Positions 16,717-25,985 of a stretch of DNA of 64,000 bases are shown here, piece after piece (position 1 is the stretch's first letter; each line of letters starts with the position of its first letter). A program made the translations under genes and the position numbers. The notes beneath the pieces were generated by a model. The model was given only the letters and a program-made list of their open reading frames with translations. It made no database searches and had not been told where the DNA came from. This DNA comes from CAVQZC01 sp963718315 (lineage in GTDB: Bacteria; Actinomycetota; Thermoleophilia; Gaiellales; JAICJC01): positions 310,001 through 374,000 of the forward strand of contig CAVQZC010000006.1 in the NCBI GenBank assembly GCA_963718315.1, in the 5' to 3' direction.

Positions 16717-17871
16717 GTGACGCGACCGTCGGCAGCCCGGTGGCAGGGGCGATTCCCACGCAACGAGATCATCTCGCTGCTCGACGTCAATCGGCGTTTC
16801 AACCTGGCCGAGAGCACGGCTTCTGACCTGACTCTGGGCGAGATCCTCGAGTTCCTCGACGTCGACGAGTTTCAGGCTCTGAGGCTCGGATACGGATCCT
16901 CGACCGGGTTGCCTGCACTGCGCGAACGGGTGGGGGACGACTGCGGCGTTGACCCGGACACCGTGCTCACCGTGCAGGGGACGGCCCTGGGCCTGTTCCT
17001 CCTGGCGTTCGAACTGTGTGGGCCTGGTGGCGAGGCCGTCCTGGCGGTTCCCTGCTTCCCGCCGAGTCGCGACGCCCTGGTCGCATGCGGTGCCGCGGTC
17101 GCTGAGGTGCAGTGCTCGTTCGACGATGGATACCGACTGGACGTCGCTCGCTGCGCTGCTGCGCTGACCCCTCACACCCGCCTTGTCGGCGTCGCCTCGC
17201 CCCAGAATCCGAGCGGGGTGCGCGTTCCCCACGAGGCGCTGGTCGCGTTGCTGGAGGCGATGGGCGACCGATGTCCGGACGCCTTCCTCTTCGTGGACGA
17301 GACCTACCGCGACGCGGTCTACGGCGATGCGGCGGTTCCGCCCAGCGCCGCCGCCCTCGATCGACGGGTGATCACCGGAGGTTCGGTGTCGAAGGCGCAT
17401 GGAGCGCCCGGGCTTCGCAGCGGCTGGCTGACCGTCCAGGACCCGGATCTGTACGAGCGATTGACGGTCGCGAAGCTGAACACCGTGATCTCAGGCTCGG
17501 TGGTCGACGAGACACTGGCGGCGGCGATCCTGGGCCATCGCACGCGCGTGCTTTCGGGGCGGCGTGAGCTTCTTGCCCGGGCTCTCCAGGAGCTCGACGC
17601 CTGGCACAGCAGCGAGCGGGAGCGACTGGACTGGGTTCGGCCGGACGCCGGGGCGCTGTGCTGCATGCGTCTCCGTGCGAGCGTCTTCGACGCCGGGGCG
17701 GTGGAACGATTCTGGGCGATGTTGCCGGACCTCGATCTCCAGCTCGCGCCGGGGACCTGGTTCGGCGAAGGGCCGGACGTCTTCAGGCTCGGCTTCGGCT
17801 ACCTCCCGATCGACTCGCTCGCACCCGCGCTGGCGGCGCTCTCCGCCGCCATGGATCTGGCCGCGGACTGA
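16717..17871 (+). CDS. PLP-dependent aminotransferase, class I/II
   Basis: 384-aa fold-type I aminotransferase. The GTG start gives VTRPSAARWQG; the frame upstream is antisense to the zinc-finger gene. Key residues: N164 in SPQNPSG, D194 in LFVDETYRD, and the PLP lysine K226 in GGSVSKAHGAPGLRSGW, which also carries the phosphate-binding Arg. The N-terminal FNLAESTA...LRLGYGSSTGLPALRE fits amino-acid aminotransferases that recognise small substrates. It stands 27 nt before aguB, so a role in amino-acid or polyamine turnover is likely. Confidence 0.88.
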   Translation: MTRPSAARWQGRFPRNEIISLLDVNRRFNLAESTASDLTLGEILEFLDVDEFQALRLGYGSSTGLPALRERVGDDCGVDPDTVLTVQGTALGLFLLAFELCGPGGEAVLAVPCFPPSRDALVACGAAVAEVQCSFDDGYRLDVARCAAALTPHTRLVGVASPQNPSGVRVPHEALVALLEAMGDRCPDAFLFVDETYRDAVYGDAAVPPSAAALDRRVITGGSVSKAHGAPGLRSGWLTVQDPDLYERLTVAKLNTVISGSVVDETLAAAILGHRTRVLSGRRELLARALQELDAWHSSERERLDWVRPDAGALCCMRLRASVFDAGAVERFWAMLPDLDLQLAPGTWFGEGPDVFRLGFGYLPIDSLAPALAALSAAMDLAAD

Positions 17872-17898
17872 AGATTCGGTCAGTGATACGGTCGTGCT

Positions 17899-18864
17899 GT
17901 GGCCGAGTTCGAGCTGATCACCCGCGTCGGCGAGGTGCTGCCGTCGCCGTTTCGCAGCGAGCCGCCGACCGCGCCGCCACTGCGGGTCGGGGCGGTGCAG
18001 TGCGCGTGGCATCCCGATCCCGGCGTGCACCGCGACGTGCTCCGCGCCGGCGTTGAGATGGCGGCCGAACAGGGCGCGGGCATCGTGTTGCTCCAGGAGC
18101 TGACGCTGTCGCCCTACTTCTGCGTCCGTCCGGACGTCAGCGACGCGCTCGAGCGGTTCGGCGAGGACGTCGCCACCGGGCCCACGCTCAGCTTTGCGAG
18201 CGAGCTGGCGCAGCGCCATCGCATCGCCGTGCAGGCGTCGTTGTACGAGCGCACGCCCGACGGCCGCGGCTTCAACACCTGCATCTGCGTCGACCCATCG
18301 GGTGCCCTGATCGCACGGACGCGCAAGACCCACATCCCCGAGTTCCAGCACTACCACGAGGATCGGTACTTCGAGCCGAGTGACGCCGACTGCGCGGTCA
18401 CCACGGTCGCGGGAGCCCGGTTCGCGTTCCCGACCTGCTGGGACCAGTGGTTTCCCGAGCTTGCGCGGTCGCTCTCGCTGGACGGCGCGGAGGTCATCGT
18501 CTATCCGACCGCGATCGGCAGCGAGCCCGACTTCCCGGACGCCGACACACGGCCGATGTGGCGGCAGATGATCGCCGCCAACGGCCTGGCGAACGCGACC
18601 TTCATGATCGCCGTCAACCGGATCGGCTACGAGGACCCGCTCACGTTCTACGGGTCGTCGTTCATCTCCGATCCCTATGGCCGAATCGTTGTCGAGGCGC
18701 CGTCCGACCGTGCCGCCGTGCTGGTCGCCGACCTCGACATCGACCAGCGCCGCGACTGGCTGGGCTTCGGACTGCTGTACACCCGTCAACCGGCGCGCTA
18801 CGGCCGGCTGTCGTCGACGTCCGACCTGGGCCGCCCCGTCCCGGACGGCGCGGCCGAGCAGTGA
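17899..18864 (+). CDS. aguB: N-carbamoylputrescine amidase
   Basis: 321-aa nitrilase-superfamily hydrolase starting at GTG. The catalytic triad is visible as E67 (LLQELTLSPYF), K143 (RTRKTHIPE) and C180 (FPTCWDQWFPE). The TLSPYFC and CWDQWFPE signatures are those of N-carbamoylputrescine amidases, which release putrescine, CO2 and ammonia. The N-terminal ~30 residues are longer than usual. Its stop overlaps the GTG start of the agmatine deiminase gene (GTGA), so the two steps of agmatine breakdown are translationally coupled. Confidence 0.92.
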   Translation: MAEFELITRVGEVLPSPFRSEPPTAPPLRVGAVQCAWHPDPGVHRDVLRAGVEMAAEQGAGIVLLQELTLSPYFCVRPDVSDALERFGEDVATGPTLSFASELAQRHRIAVQASLYERTPDGRGFNTCICVDPSGALIARTRKTHIPEFQHYHEDRYFEPSDADCAVTTVAGARFAFPTCWDQWFPELARSLSLDGAEVIVYPTAIGSEPDFPDADTRPMWRQMIAANGLANATFMIAVNRIGYEDPLTFYGSSFISDPYGRIVVEAPSDRAAVLVADLDIDQRRDWLGFGLLYTRQPARYGRLSSTSDLGRPVPDGAAEQ

Positions 18865-19886
18865 CCGGCTCGCCGGGCACGGAGGCCGGCAGCTGGCGTA
18901 TGCCCGCCGAGTGGGAGCCGCACGAGCGGTGTCTGATGGCGTGGCCGACGCGCGCATCGCTCTGGGGGCCCCATCTGGAGCAGGCGCGGCAGGAGTACGC
19001 CGACACCGCGAATGCCATCGCAGCCTTCGAGCCGGTGACGATGGTGACCGCACCTGGGCAGGGCGAACAGGTGCGCGCCGCCTGCACCGGGGCGGTCGAC
19101 GTTGTCGAGCTGGACATCGACGATTCCTGGCTCCGGGACTCGGGACCGATCTTCGTCGTCGACGGCAACGGCGATCGCCGCGGTGTCGACTTCCGGTTCA
19201 ACTCCTGGGGCGAGAAGTATCTCCCGTATGACCGGGACGCCGCGCTGACGAGCGTCCTGCTCGAGCGGATGGGTGTCCCGCGGGTGGGGTCGGACATGGT
19301 CCTCGAAGGCGGCGCCATCACCGTCGACGGCGAGGGGACGCTGATCACGACGGAACAGTGCCTGCTGAACCCGAACCGGAACCCCGGGATGTCGCGCGCC
19401 CAGATCGAAGACGAGCTGCGCCGCAAGCTTGGCGTCACACATATCGTGTGGCTCCGCTGGGGGCTGGACGAGGACGAGGACACCGACGGGCACGTCGACG
19501 GCGTCTGCACCTACGTGCGGCCGGGCGTGGTGATCGCCCAGACCTGTGAGGACGCGGCAAACCGGAACGCCGATCTGATGGCCCAGAACCTGGCGATCCT
19601 GCGCGACGCCCGGGACGCCCACGGCCGGCCGATCGAGGTGATCGAGCTCCCGCAGCTTCCCTACTTCGACGTCGGTGGCTTGGAGATCGGAGGCAGCTAC
19701 CCGAACTTCTACGTCGCAAACGGCGGGGTCGTCGTGCCCACCGGCGACCACCCGCTCGACGCCGATGCGCTCGCGATCATCCGCTCGGCGTTCCCCGATC
19801 GCGAGGTGGTCGGCGTCCCCAGCCGGGTCATCGCCTACGGCGGCGGCGGCACGCATTGCATCACCCAGCAGGTGCCGCGCGGCTGA
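18861..19886 (+). CDS. aguA: Agmatine deiminase
   Basis: 341-aa enzyme converting agmatine to N-carbamoylputrescine, which AguB then hydrolyses. Family motifs: RMPAEWEPHERCLMAWP at the start, DDSWLRDSGPIFV, LEGGAITVDGEGTLI, TEQCLLNPNRNP, DTDGHVDG with the catalytic His, and the terminal GGGGTHC with nucleophile C333. All guanidino-modifying residues are in place and the length is normal. The GTG start overlaps the aguB stop. Convergent with the MBL hydrolase gene, 3 nt apart. Confidence 0.93.
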   Translation: MTGSPGTEAGSWRMPAEWEPHERCLMAWPTRASLWGPHLEQARQEYADTANAIAAFEPVTMVTAPGQGEQVRAACTGAVDVVELDIDDSWLRDSGPIFVVDGNGDRRGVDFRFNSWGEKYLPYDRDAALTSVLLERMGVPRVGSDMVLEGGAITVDGEGTLITTEQCLLNPNRNPGMSRAQIEDELRRKLGVTHIVWLRWGLDEDEDTDGHVDGVCTYVRPGVVIAQTCEDAANRNADLMAQNLAILRDARDAHGRPIEVIELPQLPYFDVGGLEIGGSYPNFYVANGGVVVPTGDHPLDADALAIIRSAFPDREVVGVPSRVIAYGGGGTHCITQQVPRG

Positions 19887-19889
19887 CCG

Positions 19890-20831
19890 CTAGAAGGTGA
19901 TCACGGTGCCGACAGCCGGCTGGACGAACGCGTCTGGCATGGCCCGCGCCAGCGCGTGGACGGCCTTCCAGCCGGTGCAGTGGGCCGGCACGACGCGGCC
20001 GACGTCCGCATCCACGAAGGCGTCGACCGTCGGACCGATGATCGACTCGAAGAGCCCGCCCGTCAGGTGAAGGCCGCCGACGAAGCCCGCGATCTGCGAG
20101 ACGCCGGTCAGCCGCTGTGCATTGCGCATGACGTTCACCGCGCCGGCGTGAGAGCACCCGGAGACGATCACGAGACCCTTGCCCTTCACGTTGACGACGA
20201 TGTTCTGGTCGTCCCAGATCATCGGATCGGGCTCCCAGCCGGCATCCGACTGCGCGTAGTGAATCGGGAAACCGGTCTCGAACCCGCTCGACCGTTCGAC
20301 CTGGCCGGACACCAGAACCCTCCCGTCGAGCAGCATCGTCTGCCCGCGCTCCTCGACGATCTCGAGCCCTTCGGCTTCGAGATCGCCGCGGCTCGGGGGC
20401 GGCAGGCGCAGCTCCGCCCCGGTGGGGAAGACGACCTTGCGCTCGCGCCAGGCCTCGGGGTGAATCACGAGCGGCAGCCGGCTCCGCCCGAACCGCCGGG
20501 ACAGGCCCTCAAGGCCGCCGTGATGGTCGGCGTGGCCGTGCGAGATCACGATCGCGCGCGCCTGCTCGACCGGGATCTGGAGGACGTCGAGGTTCCGGCC
20601 CAGGGCGGTCGGGGTCAGGCCGGCGTCGTAGAGGATCGGCGTTCGCTCCCCGCCCGACCTGACGGTCACCAGGGCTGAGAAGCCGTGCTCGGCAACGAGT
20701 TGCCGGCGGTCGCTGAAGTCGTACGCCGCAAAGCGCTGGACGCCCTCATCCCCTGCCAGCAGGAGGTCGACGAAGTTGTCGACCACGACCGTGACGTCGA
20801 CGCCATCGACCGGTTCGAGGCTCGCGAGCAT
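19890..20831 (-). CDS. MBL-fold metallohydrolase (RFAP-synthase-like group)
   Basis: 313-aa metallo-beta-lactamase-fold enzyme. Metal ligands: H98-G-H100-A-D102-H103 (SHGHADHHGG), then the GCSHAGAVN motif around 229 and the terminal AHCTGWKA. The GCSHAG and VVPAHCTGWKA motifs are typical of the group annotated as 7,8-dihydropterin-6-methyl-4-(beta-D-ribofuranosyl)aminobenzene-phosphate synthase-like; the true substrate in bacteria is not settled. Its ATG shares one base with the stop of the upstream hydroxyacid oxidase (TGATG), so translation is coupled. Confidence 0.87.
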   Translation of the reverse strand: MLASLEPVDGVDVTVVVDNFVDLLLAGDEGVQRFAAYDFSDRRQLVAEHGFSALVTVRSGGERTPILYDAGLTPTALGRNLDVLQIPVEQARAIVISHGHADHHGGLEGLSRRFGRSRLPLVIHPEAWRERKVVFPTGAELRLPPPSRGDLEAEGLEIVEERGQTMLLDGRVLVSGQVERSSGFETGFPIHYAQSDAGWEPDPMIWDDQNIVVNVKGKGLVIVSGCSHAGAVNVMRNAQRLTGVSQIAGFVGGLHLTGGLFESIIGPTVDAFVDADVGRVVPAHCTGWKAVHALARAMPDAFVQPAVGTVITF

Positions 20832-22072
20832 CAGGCGGACTCGTTCTCGATGGCCGCCTGGTTCGGCCGTCTGAGGGTCACCAGGGAGCTGTTCAGCTCG
20901 CCCAGGGTGGTGACTCCGAGCAGCTGCATCGATCGCACGATGTCGTCGCGGAGGATCGCGAGAGCCCGGTCGACTCCCGCCTCGCCGGCCGCCATCAGCC
21001 CGTAGAGGTAGGCGCGGCCGACCAGCACCGCGTGCGCTCCCAGCCCGACGGCGGCGATGACATCGGCTCCCGAGCGGACGCCGCCGTCGACGAAGACCTC
21101 GAGGCGGTCGCCGATCGCGTCGACGATCGGCTGGAGCAGGTCGAGCGGGGTCGGCGAGCGGTCGAGCTGGCGGCCGCCGTGATTCGAGACGACCACACCG
21201 TCGGCGCCGAGCGACGCGATCTCCACCGCGTCGTCGACGCGCATCACGCCCTTGACCACCAGCGATCCTGGCCACCGATCGCGCAGCCAGACGAGGTCTT
21301 GCATCGTGACGGCAGGGTCGAAGGCCCGTGCCAGTACCTCCTGCAGCGGCTCGCCGGCCTCGGTCTGGATGGCGAACCGGATCGGTTCTGTGGTCAGGAA
21401 GTCGAACCACCAGCGCGGATGCAGCGCCCCCTCGACCATGGTTCGCAGCCGCAGCGCCGGAGGCAGCCCGAGCCCGTTGCGGGCATCCCGGCGGCGATCG
21501 CCCGGTACCGGCACGTCCACGGTCAACACGAGCGTCCGGAAGCCGGCTGCGGCGACCCGGTCGAGCAGCTCGGCGGCCTTGCCGCGGTCTCGCCAGAGGT
21601 AGAGCTGGAACCACCGCGCGCCTGGAGGCTCGATGCGGATGAAGTCCTCGGGCGTGGTCGTGCCGACGGTCGAGAGCGCATACGGCAGCCCCGCCCGAGC
21701 CGCCGCTGCGGCGACGGCACGTTCGCCCTCGGTGTGGGCCATCCGCGCGAACCCTGTGGGCGCAAGCACTACCGGCAACGACGCCTGCTCGCCAAGGATC
21801 GTCGTCGAGGGATCGACGCGCGAGACGTCGCGAAGGACGTTGGGGCGGAACTCGACCCGGTCGAACGCCTCGCGTGCCCGGGCCATCGACAGCTCGTCCC
21901 CGGCACCGCCGTCGACGTAGTCGAAGACCGCTCGCGGCGCCCGCCGGGCCGCCATCGATCGGAGATCCTCGATCGTGTGCGCGCGGTCGAGCCGCCGGCT
22001 GCGGACTCGAAGCGGCTCCGGCTGGACCAGCTCACGGAGCTCGTTCCAGCGTGGGAGGCGCCGAGCTGCCAT
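20831..22072 (-). CDS. FMN-dependent alpha-hydroxy-acid oxidase/dehydrogenase
   Basis: 413-aa TIM-barrel flavoenzyme of the glycolate/L-lactate oxidase family. Landmarks: VFDYVDGGAGDE (49-60), LAPTGFARMAHTEGE (103-117), WFQLYLW (154-160), LTVDVPVPGDRRRD (183-196), catalytic-site K274 (LVVKGVM) and the SNHGGRQLD signature (296-304) with the active-site His298, then DGGVRSG and ALVGRAYLYG. FMN binding and oxidation of an L-2-hydroxy acid follow from the family; which acid is unknown. Co-transcribed with the MBL hydrolase downstream, a pairing that suggests one catabolic route. Confidence 0.92.
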   Translation of the reverse strand: MAARRLPRWNELRELVQPEPLRVRSRRLDRAHTIEDLRSMAARRAPRAVFDYVDGGAGDELSMARAREAFDRVEFRPNVLRDVSRVDPSTTILGEQASLPVVLAPTGFARMAHTEGERAVAAAAARAGLPYALSTVGTTTPEDFIRIEPPGARWFQLYLWRDRGKAAELLDRVAAAGFRTLVLTVDVPVPGDRRRDARNGLGLPPALRLRTMVEGALHPRWWFDFLTTEPIRFAIQTEAGEPLQEVLARAFDPAVTMQDLVWLRDRWPGSLVVKGVMRVDDAVEIASLGADGVVVSNHGGRQLDRSPTPLDLLQPIVDAIGDRLEVFVDGGVRSGADVIAAVGLGAHAVLVGRAYLYGLMAAGEAGVDRALAILRDDIVRSMQLLGVTTLGELNSSLVTLRRPNQAAIENESA

Positions 22073-22141
22073 GCCGGGCACTCTATGCGCCGGCGCGGCA
22101 GCCGGTGATCGTCGACTCCGAGCGCGGTACAGTCCGCAGCC

Positions 22142-23354
22142 ATGAGTGCACCTGAGACGACCTCTGAGCTGGGCCTGATGGCGGGGACTCCGCCGGTGGG
22201 AGACGCGCTGGTCACGCTCGGCAACTGGCAGGATCCGCCGTTCAACCGGTGGGGGTTCCAGCACATCCGCGAGCTGATCCCGACGGCGCGCATCCGGCCG
22301 GCGCGACACCCCCTGGGAGCTCCCCCGCGACGAGTCCGACCTGAGTGGGATGACGGTCACCGCCCGGGATCGCGATCGCGTTCTGGGCGAGCTGCTCGAC
22401 GACACCTACACCGATGGCTTTCTTGTGTTCCACCACGGCCGGGTGGTGTTCGAGCGGTACTTCAACTCGCTGACGCCGGATACGCCGCACCTGCTGATGT
22501 CGGTCTCCAAGTCGGTCACCTCGACGGTGGTCGGAGCGCTGGTCGGGGAGGGCCTGCTCGACCCGGCGCAGGCGGTGACGGACGTGTTGCCCGAGCTGTC
22601 GGGCACCAGCTTCGACGGTTGCACCGTGCGCCATCTGCTGGACATGCGGGCGGGAACCCGCTTCGACGAGGACTACGACAACCTGGACGCCGACGTGCGG
22701 GTGTACGAGGAGATCTACCAGTGGCGGCCGCACTCCGGGCGCGCGCTGCCGGCGGAGATCACCGCCTACTACGCGACGCTGGCCAACGACGGCGAGCACG
22801 GCGGCCCCTTCCGGTACCGCTCGGTGCTGACCGACGTCCTCGGCTGGGTCGCCGAGCGCGCCGCCGGCCGGCGGCTGCCCGAGCTGATCTCGACGCGTGT
22901 GTGGCAGCCGATGGGCGCCGAGTTCGATGCCGAGGTGACCATCGACGGGGCGGGCAACGCGATGGCGGACGGCGGCGTGTGCTGCACGCTTCGCGACCTT
23001 GCCCGTTTCGGCCGGCTGATGCTCGAGGGCGGTCGCCGGGACGGGCACCAGATCGTGCCCGAGGCGTGGGTCGCCGACATCCTCACGCCCGACCCCGACT
23101 CGCGGGAGGCATTCCTGCCCAGCGACGACGCGCACGAGTTCCCGCCCGGCGCCTACTACCGCAACAAGTGGTGGGTCGTGGACGCCGACAAGGGCGTCTA
23201 CGCCGGCTCCGGCATCAACGGCCAGATGGTGCTCGTCGACGGCGAACACGACGGAGTGGTCGCCAAGCTTTCGACCTGGCCCGAGGCGTGGACGTCCGAT
23301 CGCTTCGTGCCCACCCTGTACGGCTGCCGCGACCTGCTGCGCCGGCTCGGCTGA
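22142..23354 (+). pseudogene. Serine hydrolase (beta-lactamase-like), frameshifted
   Basis: The start MSAPETTSELGLMAG...FNRWGFQHIRELIPTARI (22142-about 22296) is in one frame. The remainder (RRDTPWELPRDESDLSGMTV... from about 22302) continues in the next frame to 23354. One extra base in CCGGCCGG near 22298 explains the break. The catalytic S-x-x-K is visible as SVSK in LLMSVSKSVTS, with later YYRNKWWV and GINGQMV motifs of class C beta-lactamase/esterase-type hydrolases. If the indel is an error, this is an intact ~400-aa enzyme, followed 5 nt later by a D-aminopeptidase gene. Confidence 0.85.
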
Positions 23355-23359
23355 CGCTG

Positions 23360-24319
23360 ATGCGGGTGGTGCTGAGCGTGGACATGGAGGGCGTGTCGCA
23401 GCTGTGTTCGCCGATGGAGATTCTGGCGGCTCGGCCCGAGTACTGGCAGACGGGGAAGCCGCGAATCGAGGCCGACACGGTGGCTGCGGTCACCGGTCTC
23501 ATCGCGGGTGGCGCGGAAGAGGTGGTGGTCCTCGACAACCACGGCGGCGGCAATCCAACCAATGTGTCGCCCGAGTGCTTGCCCGCCGGGGCGAGGCTGG
23601 AGACCTGGAATGTGTTCGATCTTCCGGGCAAAGGGTTCGACGCGATGTTCCAGCTTGGGTACCACTCGCGGGGCGGGGGCGAGGGGTTCGTCTCCCACAC
23701 ATATGTCCCCGGACTCCGGCTGAGAGTGGGCGACGAGCTGATCTCCGAGAGCCACGGACGGCTCTGGGCGAGCGGGTTGCCGCTGATCGGGATCACCGGG
23801 AACGACTGCCACCAGGTGACGCTGGGATCGCTGGCCGAGGCTCCATACCTGGTCGTGCAGCGCACCGTGAGAAACGATCTCGCCGAGCCCGTATTCGGGG
23901 CGAGCGAAGGCCTGGAGGCGATCCGGGAGTTTGCGCGCCAGGCGATGCGCCGCCTCGCGCAGATCCGTCCTCCCGACATCCCCAGCGGCTTGGTGTTCGC
24001 CGCCAGCATGGCCAACGGTGCGGACGAGGTCGGAACCATGGAGGGTGCCGGCTGGCGGCGTGTTGGCGACGTCGAGTACGAGGTATATCTGGAGGACTGG
24101 TCCGAGGCCCGTGGGCTGGTTGCTGCCGCGATGAACGCGGCCCTGGTTCCCCTGATGCCTCATTTCGACGGTGCTCGCAGTGCCGAGGAGGCAGCGGCTC
24201 TCGAGCCAGCTCGAGTCGCGACGCTGACCCGGCTGATCGAGACCTGGACCTCGCAAGTCCACCCAGACTGGTACACCGCCGCCGGCGATGAGATCGGCGC
24301 CTTGTTCCCGGGTCGGTAG
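23360..24319 (+). CDS. M55-family D-aminopeptidase
   Basis: 319-aa DppA-type zinc peptidase. The N-terminal VVLSVDMEGVSQL carries the M55 metal ligands D8 and E10. GGAEEVVVLDNHGGGNPTN, LGYHSRGG and GITGNDCHQVTLG supply the remaining His/Asp/Glu pattern. M55 enzymes release N-terminal D-amino acids and form decameric rings. The gene sits 5 nt after a beta-lactamase-fold serine hydrolase. Together these suggest processing of D-Ala-containing peptides, for example from peptidoglycan. The C-terminal ~60 residues (EVYLEDWSEARGLV...) form the helical domain seen in the family. Confidence 0.9.
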   Translation: MRVVLSVDMEGVSQLCSPMEILAARPEYWQTGKPRIEADTVAAVTGLIAGGAEEVVVLDNHGGGNPTNVSPECLPAGARLETWNVFDLPGKGFDAMFQLGYHSRGGGEGFVSHTYVPGLRLRVGDELISESHGRLWASGLPLIGITGNDCHQVTLGSLAEAPYLVVQRTVRNDLAEPVFGASEGLEAIREFARQAMRRLAQIRPPDIPSGLVFAASMANGADEVGTMEGAGWRRVGDVEYEVYLEDWSEARGLVAAAMNAALVPLMPHFDGARSAEEAAALEPARVATLTRLIETWTSQVHPDWYTAAGDEIGALFPGR

Positions 24320-24329
24320 GCTGCGGCTA

Positions 24330-25160
24330 GTGGAGTTCGGGAAGGTCGGGGTGTGGACGACGTACCGGCGGATCGGCGAGGAGAACGCCGCCGCCGCCGC
24401 GGCGCTCGCCGAGCAGCTCGGCTTCGGCACGTTCTGGCTGGGCGGTTCGCCGCGGCTGCCGACGGTGCGGCCGTTGCTCGAGGCCTCCGAGTCGCTGGTC
24501 GTCGGCACGTCGATCGTCAACGTCTGGGCGTACGATCCGGCCGAGCTCGCAGCCGAGTACACCGCCCTCGAGCGCGACTTTCCCGGCCGGCTGATGGTCG
24601 GCATCGGCATCGGGCATCCCGAGGCGACCAGCCACTACCGAAAGCCGCTCACCGCGATGCGCGAGTTCCTCGACGGAGTGGATGCGGCGCCCGAGCCGAT
24701 CCCGTCCGATCGCCGCTCCCTGGCCGCGCTCGGCCCGAAGATGCTCGACCTGAGCGCGGAGCGCACGCTGGGTGCGCTCCCGTACTTCGTGCCGGTCGAG
24801 CACACGGCCGATGCGCGGCAGCGGCTGGGTGTGGGACCGTTCCTCGCGCCTGAGATCGCCGTGGCTGTCGAGGCCGATCACCAGCGGGGCCGGAGTCTGG
24901 CCCGCGAGTATGCCGCCTCGTACCTGGGGCTCACGAACTACACCAGCAACCTGCTTCGCTACGGGTTCACCGAGGACGATCTCCGTGACGGCGGCTCCGA
25001 CCGGCTGATCGATGCCGTGGTGCCGCACGGATCGCTGGAGGATCTCGCGGCGGCCGTCCGGGCTCACTTCGACGCCGGCGCCGATCACGTCGCCATTCAG
25101 GCGATCGGCGAGTCAGGCGTCCCGCGGCGTGGGTGGACCGAGCTCGCTCAGCTGCTGTAG
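24330..25160 (+). CDS. LLM-class (F420-type) oxidoreductase
   Basis: 276-aa luciferase-like TIM-barrel enzyme starting at GTG (VEFGKVGVWTTYR). Typical features: AAAALAEQLGFGTFWLGG, LVVGTSIVNVWAYDPAELA, and FPGRLMVGIGIGHPE, the signature of TIGR03620-like F420-dependent oxidoreductases in actinobacteria. A substrate-side insertion and the closing HFDAGADHVAIQAIG follow. It uses reduced F420 or FMN according to subfamily; the substrate is unknown. It starts 10 nt after the D-aminopeptidase stop on the same strand. Confidence 0.85.
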   Translation: MEFGKVGVWTTYRRIGEENAAAAAALAEQLGFGTFWLGGSPRLPTVRPLLEASESLVVGTSIVNVWAYDPAELAAEYTALERDFPGRLMVGIGIGHPEATSHYRKPLTAMREFLDGVDAAPEPIPSDRRSLAALGPKMLDLSAERTLGALPYFVPVEHTADARQRLGVGPFLAPEIAVAVEADHQRGRSLAREYAASYLGLTNYTSNLLRYGFTEDDLRDGGSDRLIDAVVPHGSLEDLAAAVRAHFDAGADHVAIQAIGESGVPRRGWTELAQLL

Positions 25161-25200
25161 GGGCCGCTGCTCAGGCGGCGATCGGCGACACTAGGCGCGA

Positions 25201-25902
25201 ATGCTCCCGCTCTCGGACGGCATACGAGCCCGCCGCTTCCCCTACGTCAACGTGGCGCTGATCGTCGCCAACTTTGCCGTCTGGATCCTCTACGAGCTGC
25301 CACACCTGGACAGGTCGATCTACCACGCGTCGTTCTATCCGTGCACGGTCAACGGCTCGTGCAGCGGCCCGGAGCCGTGGTGGATCAGCTGGTTCACGGC
25401 GCTGTTCCTGCACGGAAGCTGGAGTCACATCCTCGGCAACATGCTGTTCCTTGCGGTGTTCGGCAAGAACGTGGAGGACGCCTTCGGCGGCCTGCGCTAT
25501 CTCGTCTTCTACGTGGCCGGCGGCTTCGCCGCCATGCTGACGCAGGCGCTGGTCACGCTGGCTTTCGGGTCGGCCCTGGAAGCCCAGATTCCGACTCTCG
25601 GCGCCTCGGGCGCGATCGCGGCGGTGCTGGGGGCGTATTTCGTGCTCTACCCGCGCTCCACCGTGCGCGGGCTGGTGTTCATCATCCCGGTCCGCATGTC
25701 TGCATGGTTCTTCCTCGGGTTCTGGTTCCTGTATCAGCTATTCGAGGCGAACTTCGGCCTGCTCTCGTCGAGCAGCGAGGGCGGTGTCGCCTTCTTCGCC
25801 CATGTCGGCGGATTCGTCTTCGGGGTAGCTGTGACCATCGGGCTGCGTAACCGGGGACGGCTGCCGCGCCGGACACGTTCGGGCCTGCCGACAGCGTTCT
25901 GA
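25201..25902 (+). CDS. Rhomboid intramembrane serine protease
   Basis: 233-aa six-TM membrane protease. The catalytic dyad is S136 in TLGASGAIAAVLG and H201 in FFAHVGGFVFG. The conserved HGSWSHILGNMLFL (about 71-84) with its oxyanion His/Asn and the GxxxxE-like GKNVEDAFG loop are also in place. A disulfide-prone loop (YPCTVNGSCSG) lies between TM1 and TM2, on the outer face. It cleaves single-TM substrates within the membrane; the substrate is unknown. Active-site residues are complete, so it should be functional. Confidence 0.93.
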   Translation: MLPLSDGIRARRFPYVNVALIVANFAVWILYELPHLDRSIYHASFYPCTVNGSCSGPEPWWISWFTALFLHGSWSHILGNMLFLAVFGKNVEDAFGGLRYLVFYVAGGFAAMLTQALVTLAFGSALEAQIPTLGASGAIAAVLGAYFVLYPRSTVRGLVFIIPVRMSAWFFLGFWFLYQLFEANFGLLSSSSEGGVAFFAHVGGFVFGVAVTIGLRNRGRLPRRTRSGLPTAF

Positions 25903-25985
25903 GCGGACGCCCCGGGCCGGAAGGTCGATCCCCCGCGGAGTCGAAGTCCAACGCAATACGTGGCGTCTGCGCTGGGAGGAGCACC

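Noticed and set aside
19890..20831. True beta-lactamase
   Set aside because: The HxHxDH plus GCSHAG pattern belongs to the RFAP-synthase-like hydrolase group and there is no signal peptide.
25163..25179. Terminator after the LLM oxidoreductase
   Set aside because: Only a 5-bp stem without T-run; too weak to annotate.
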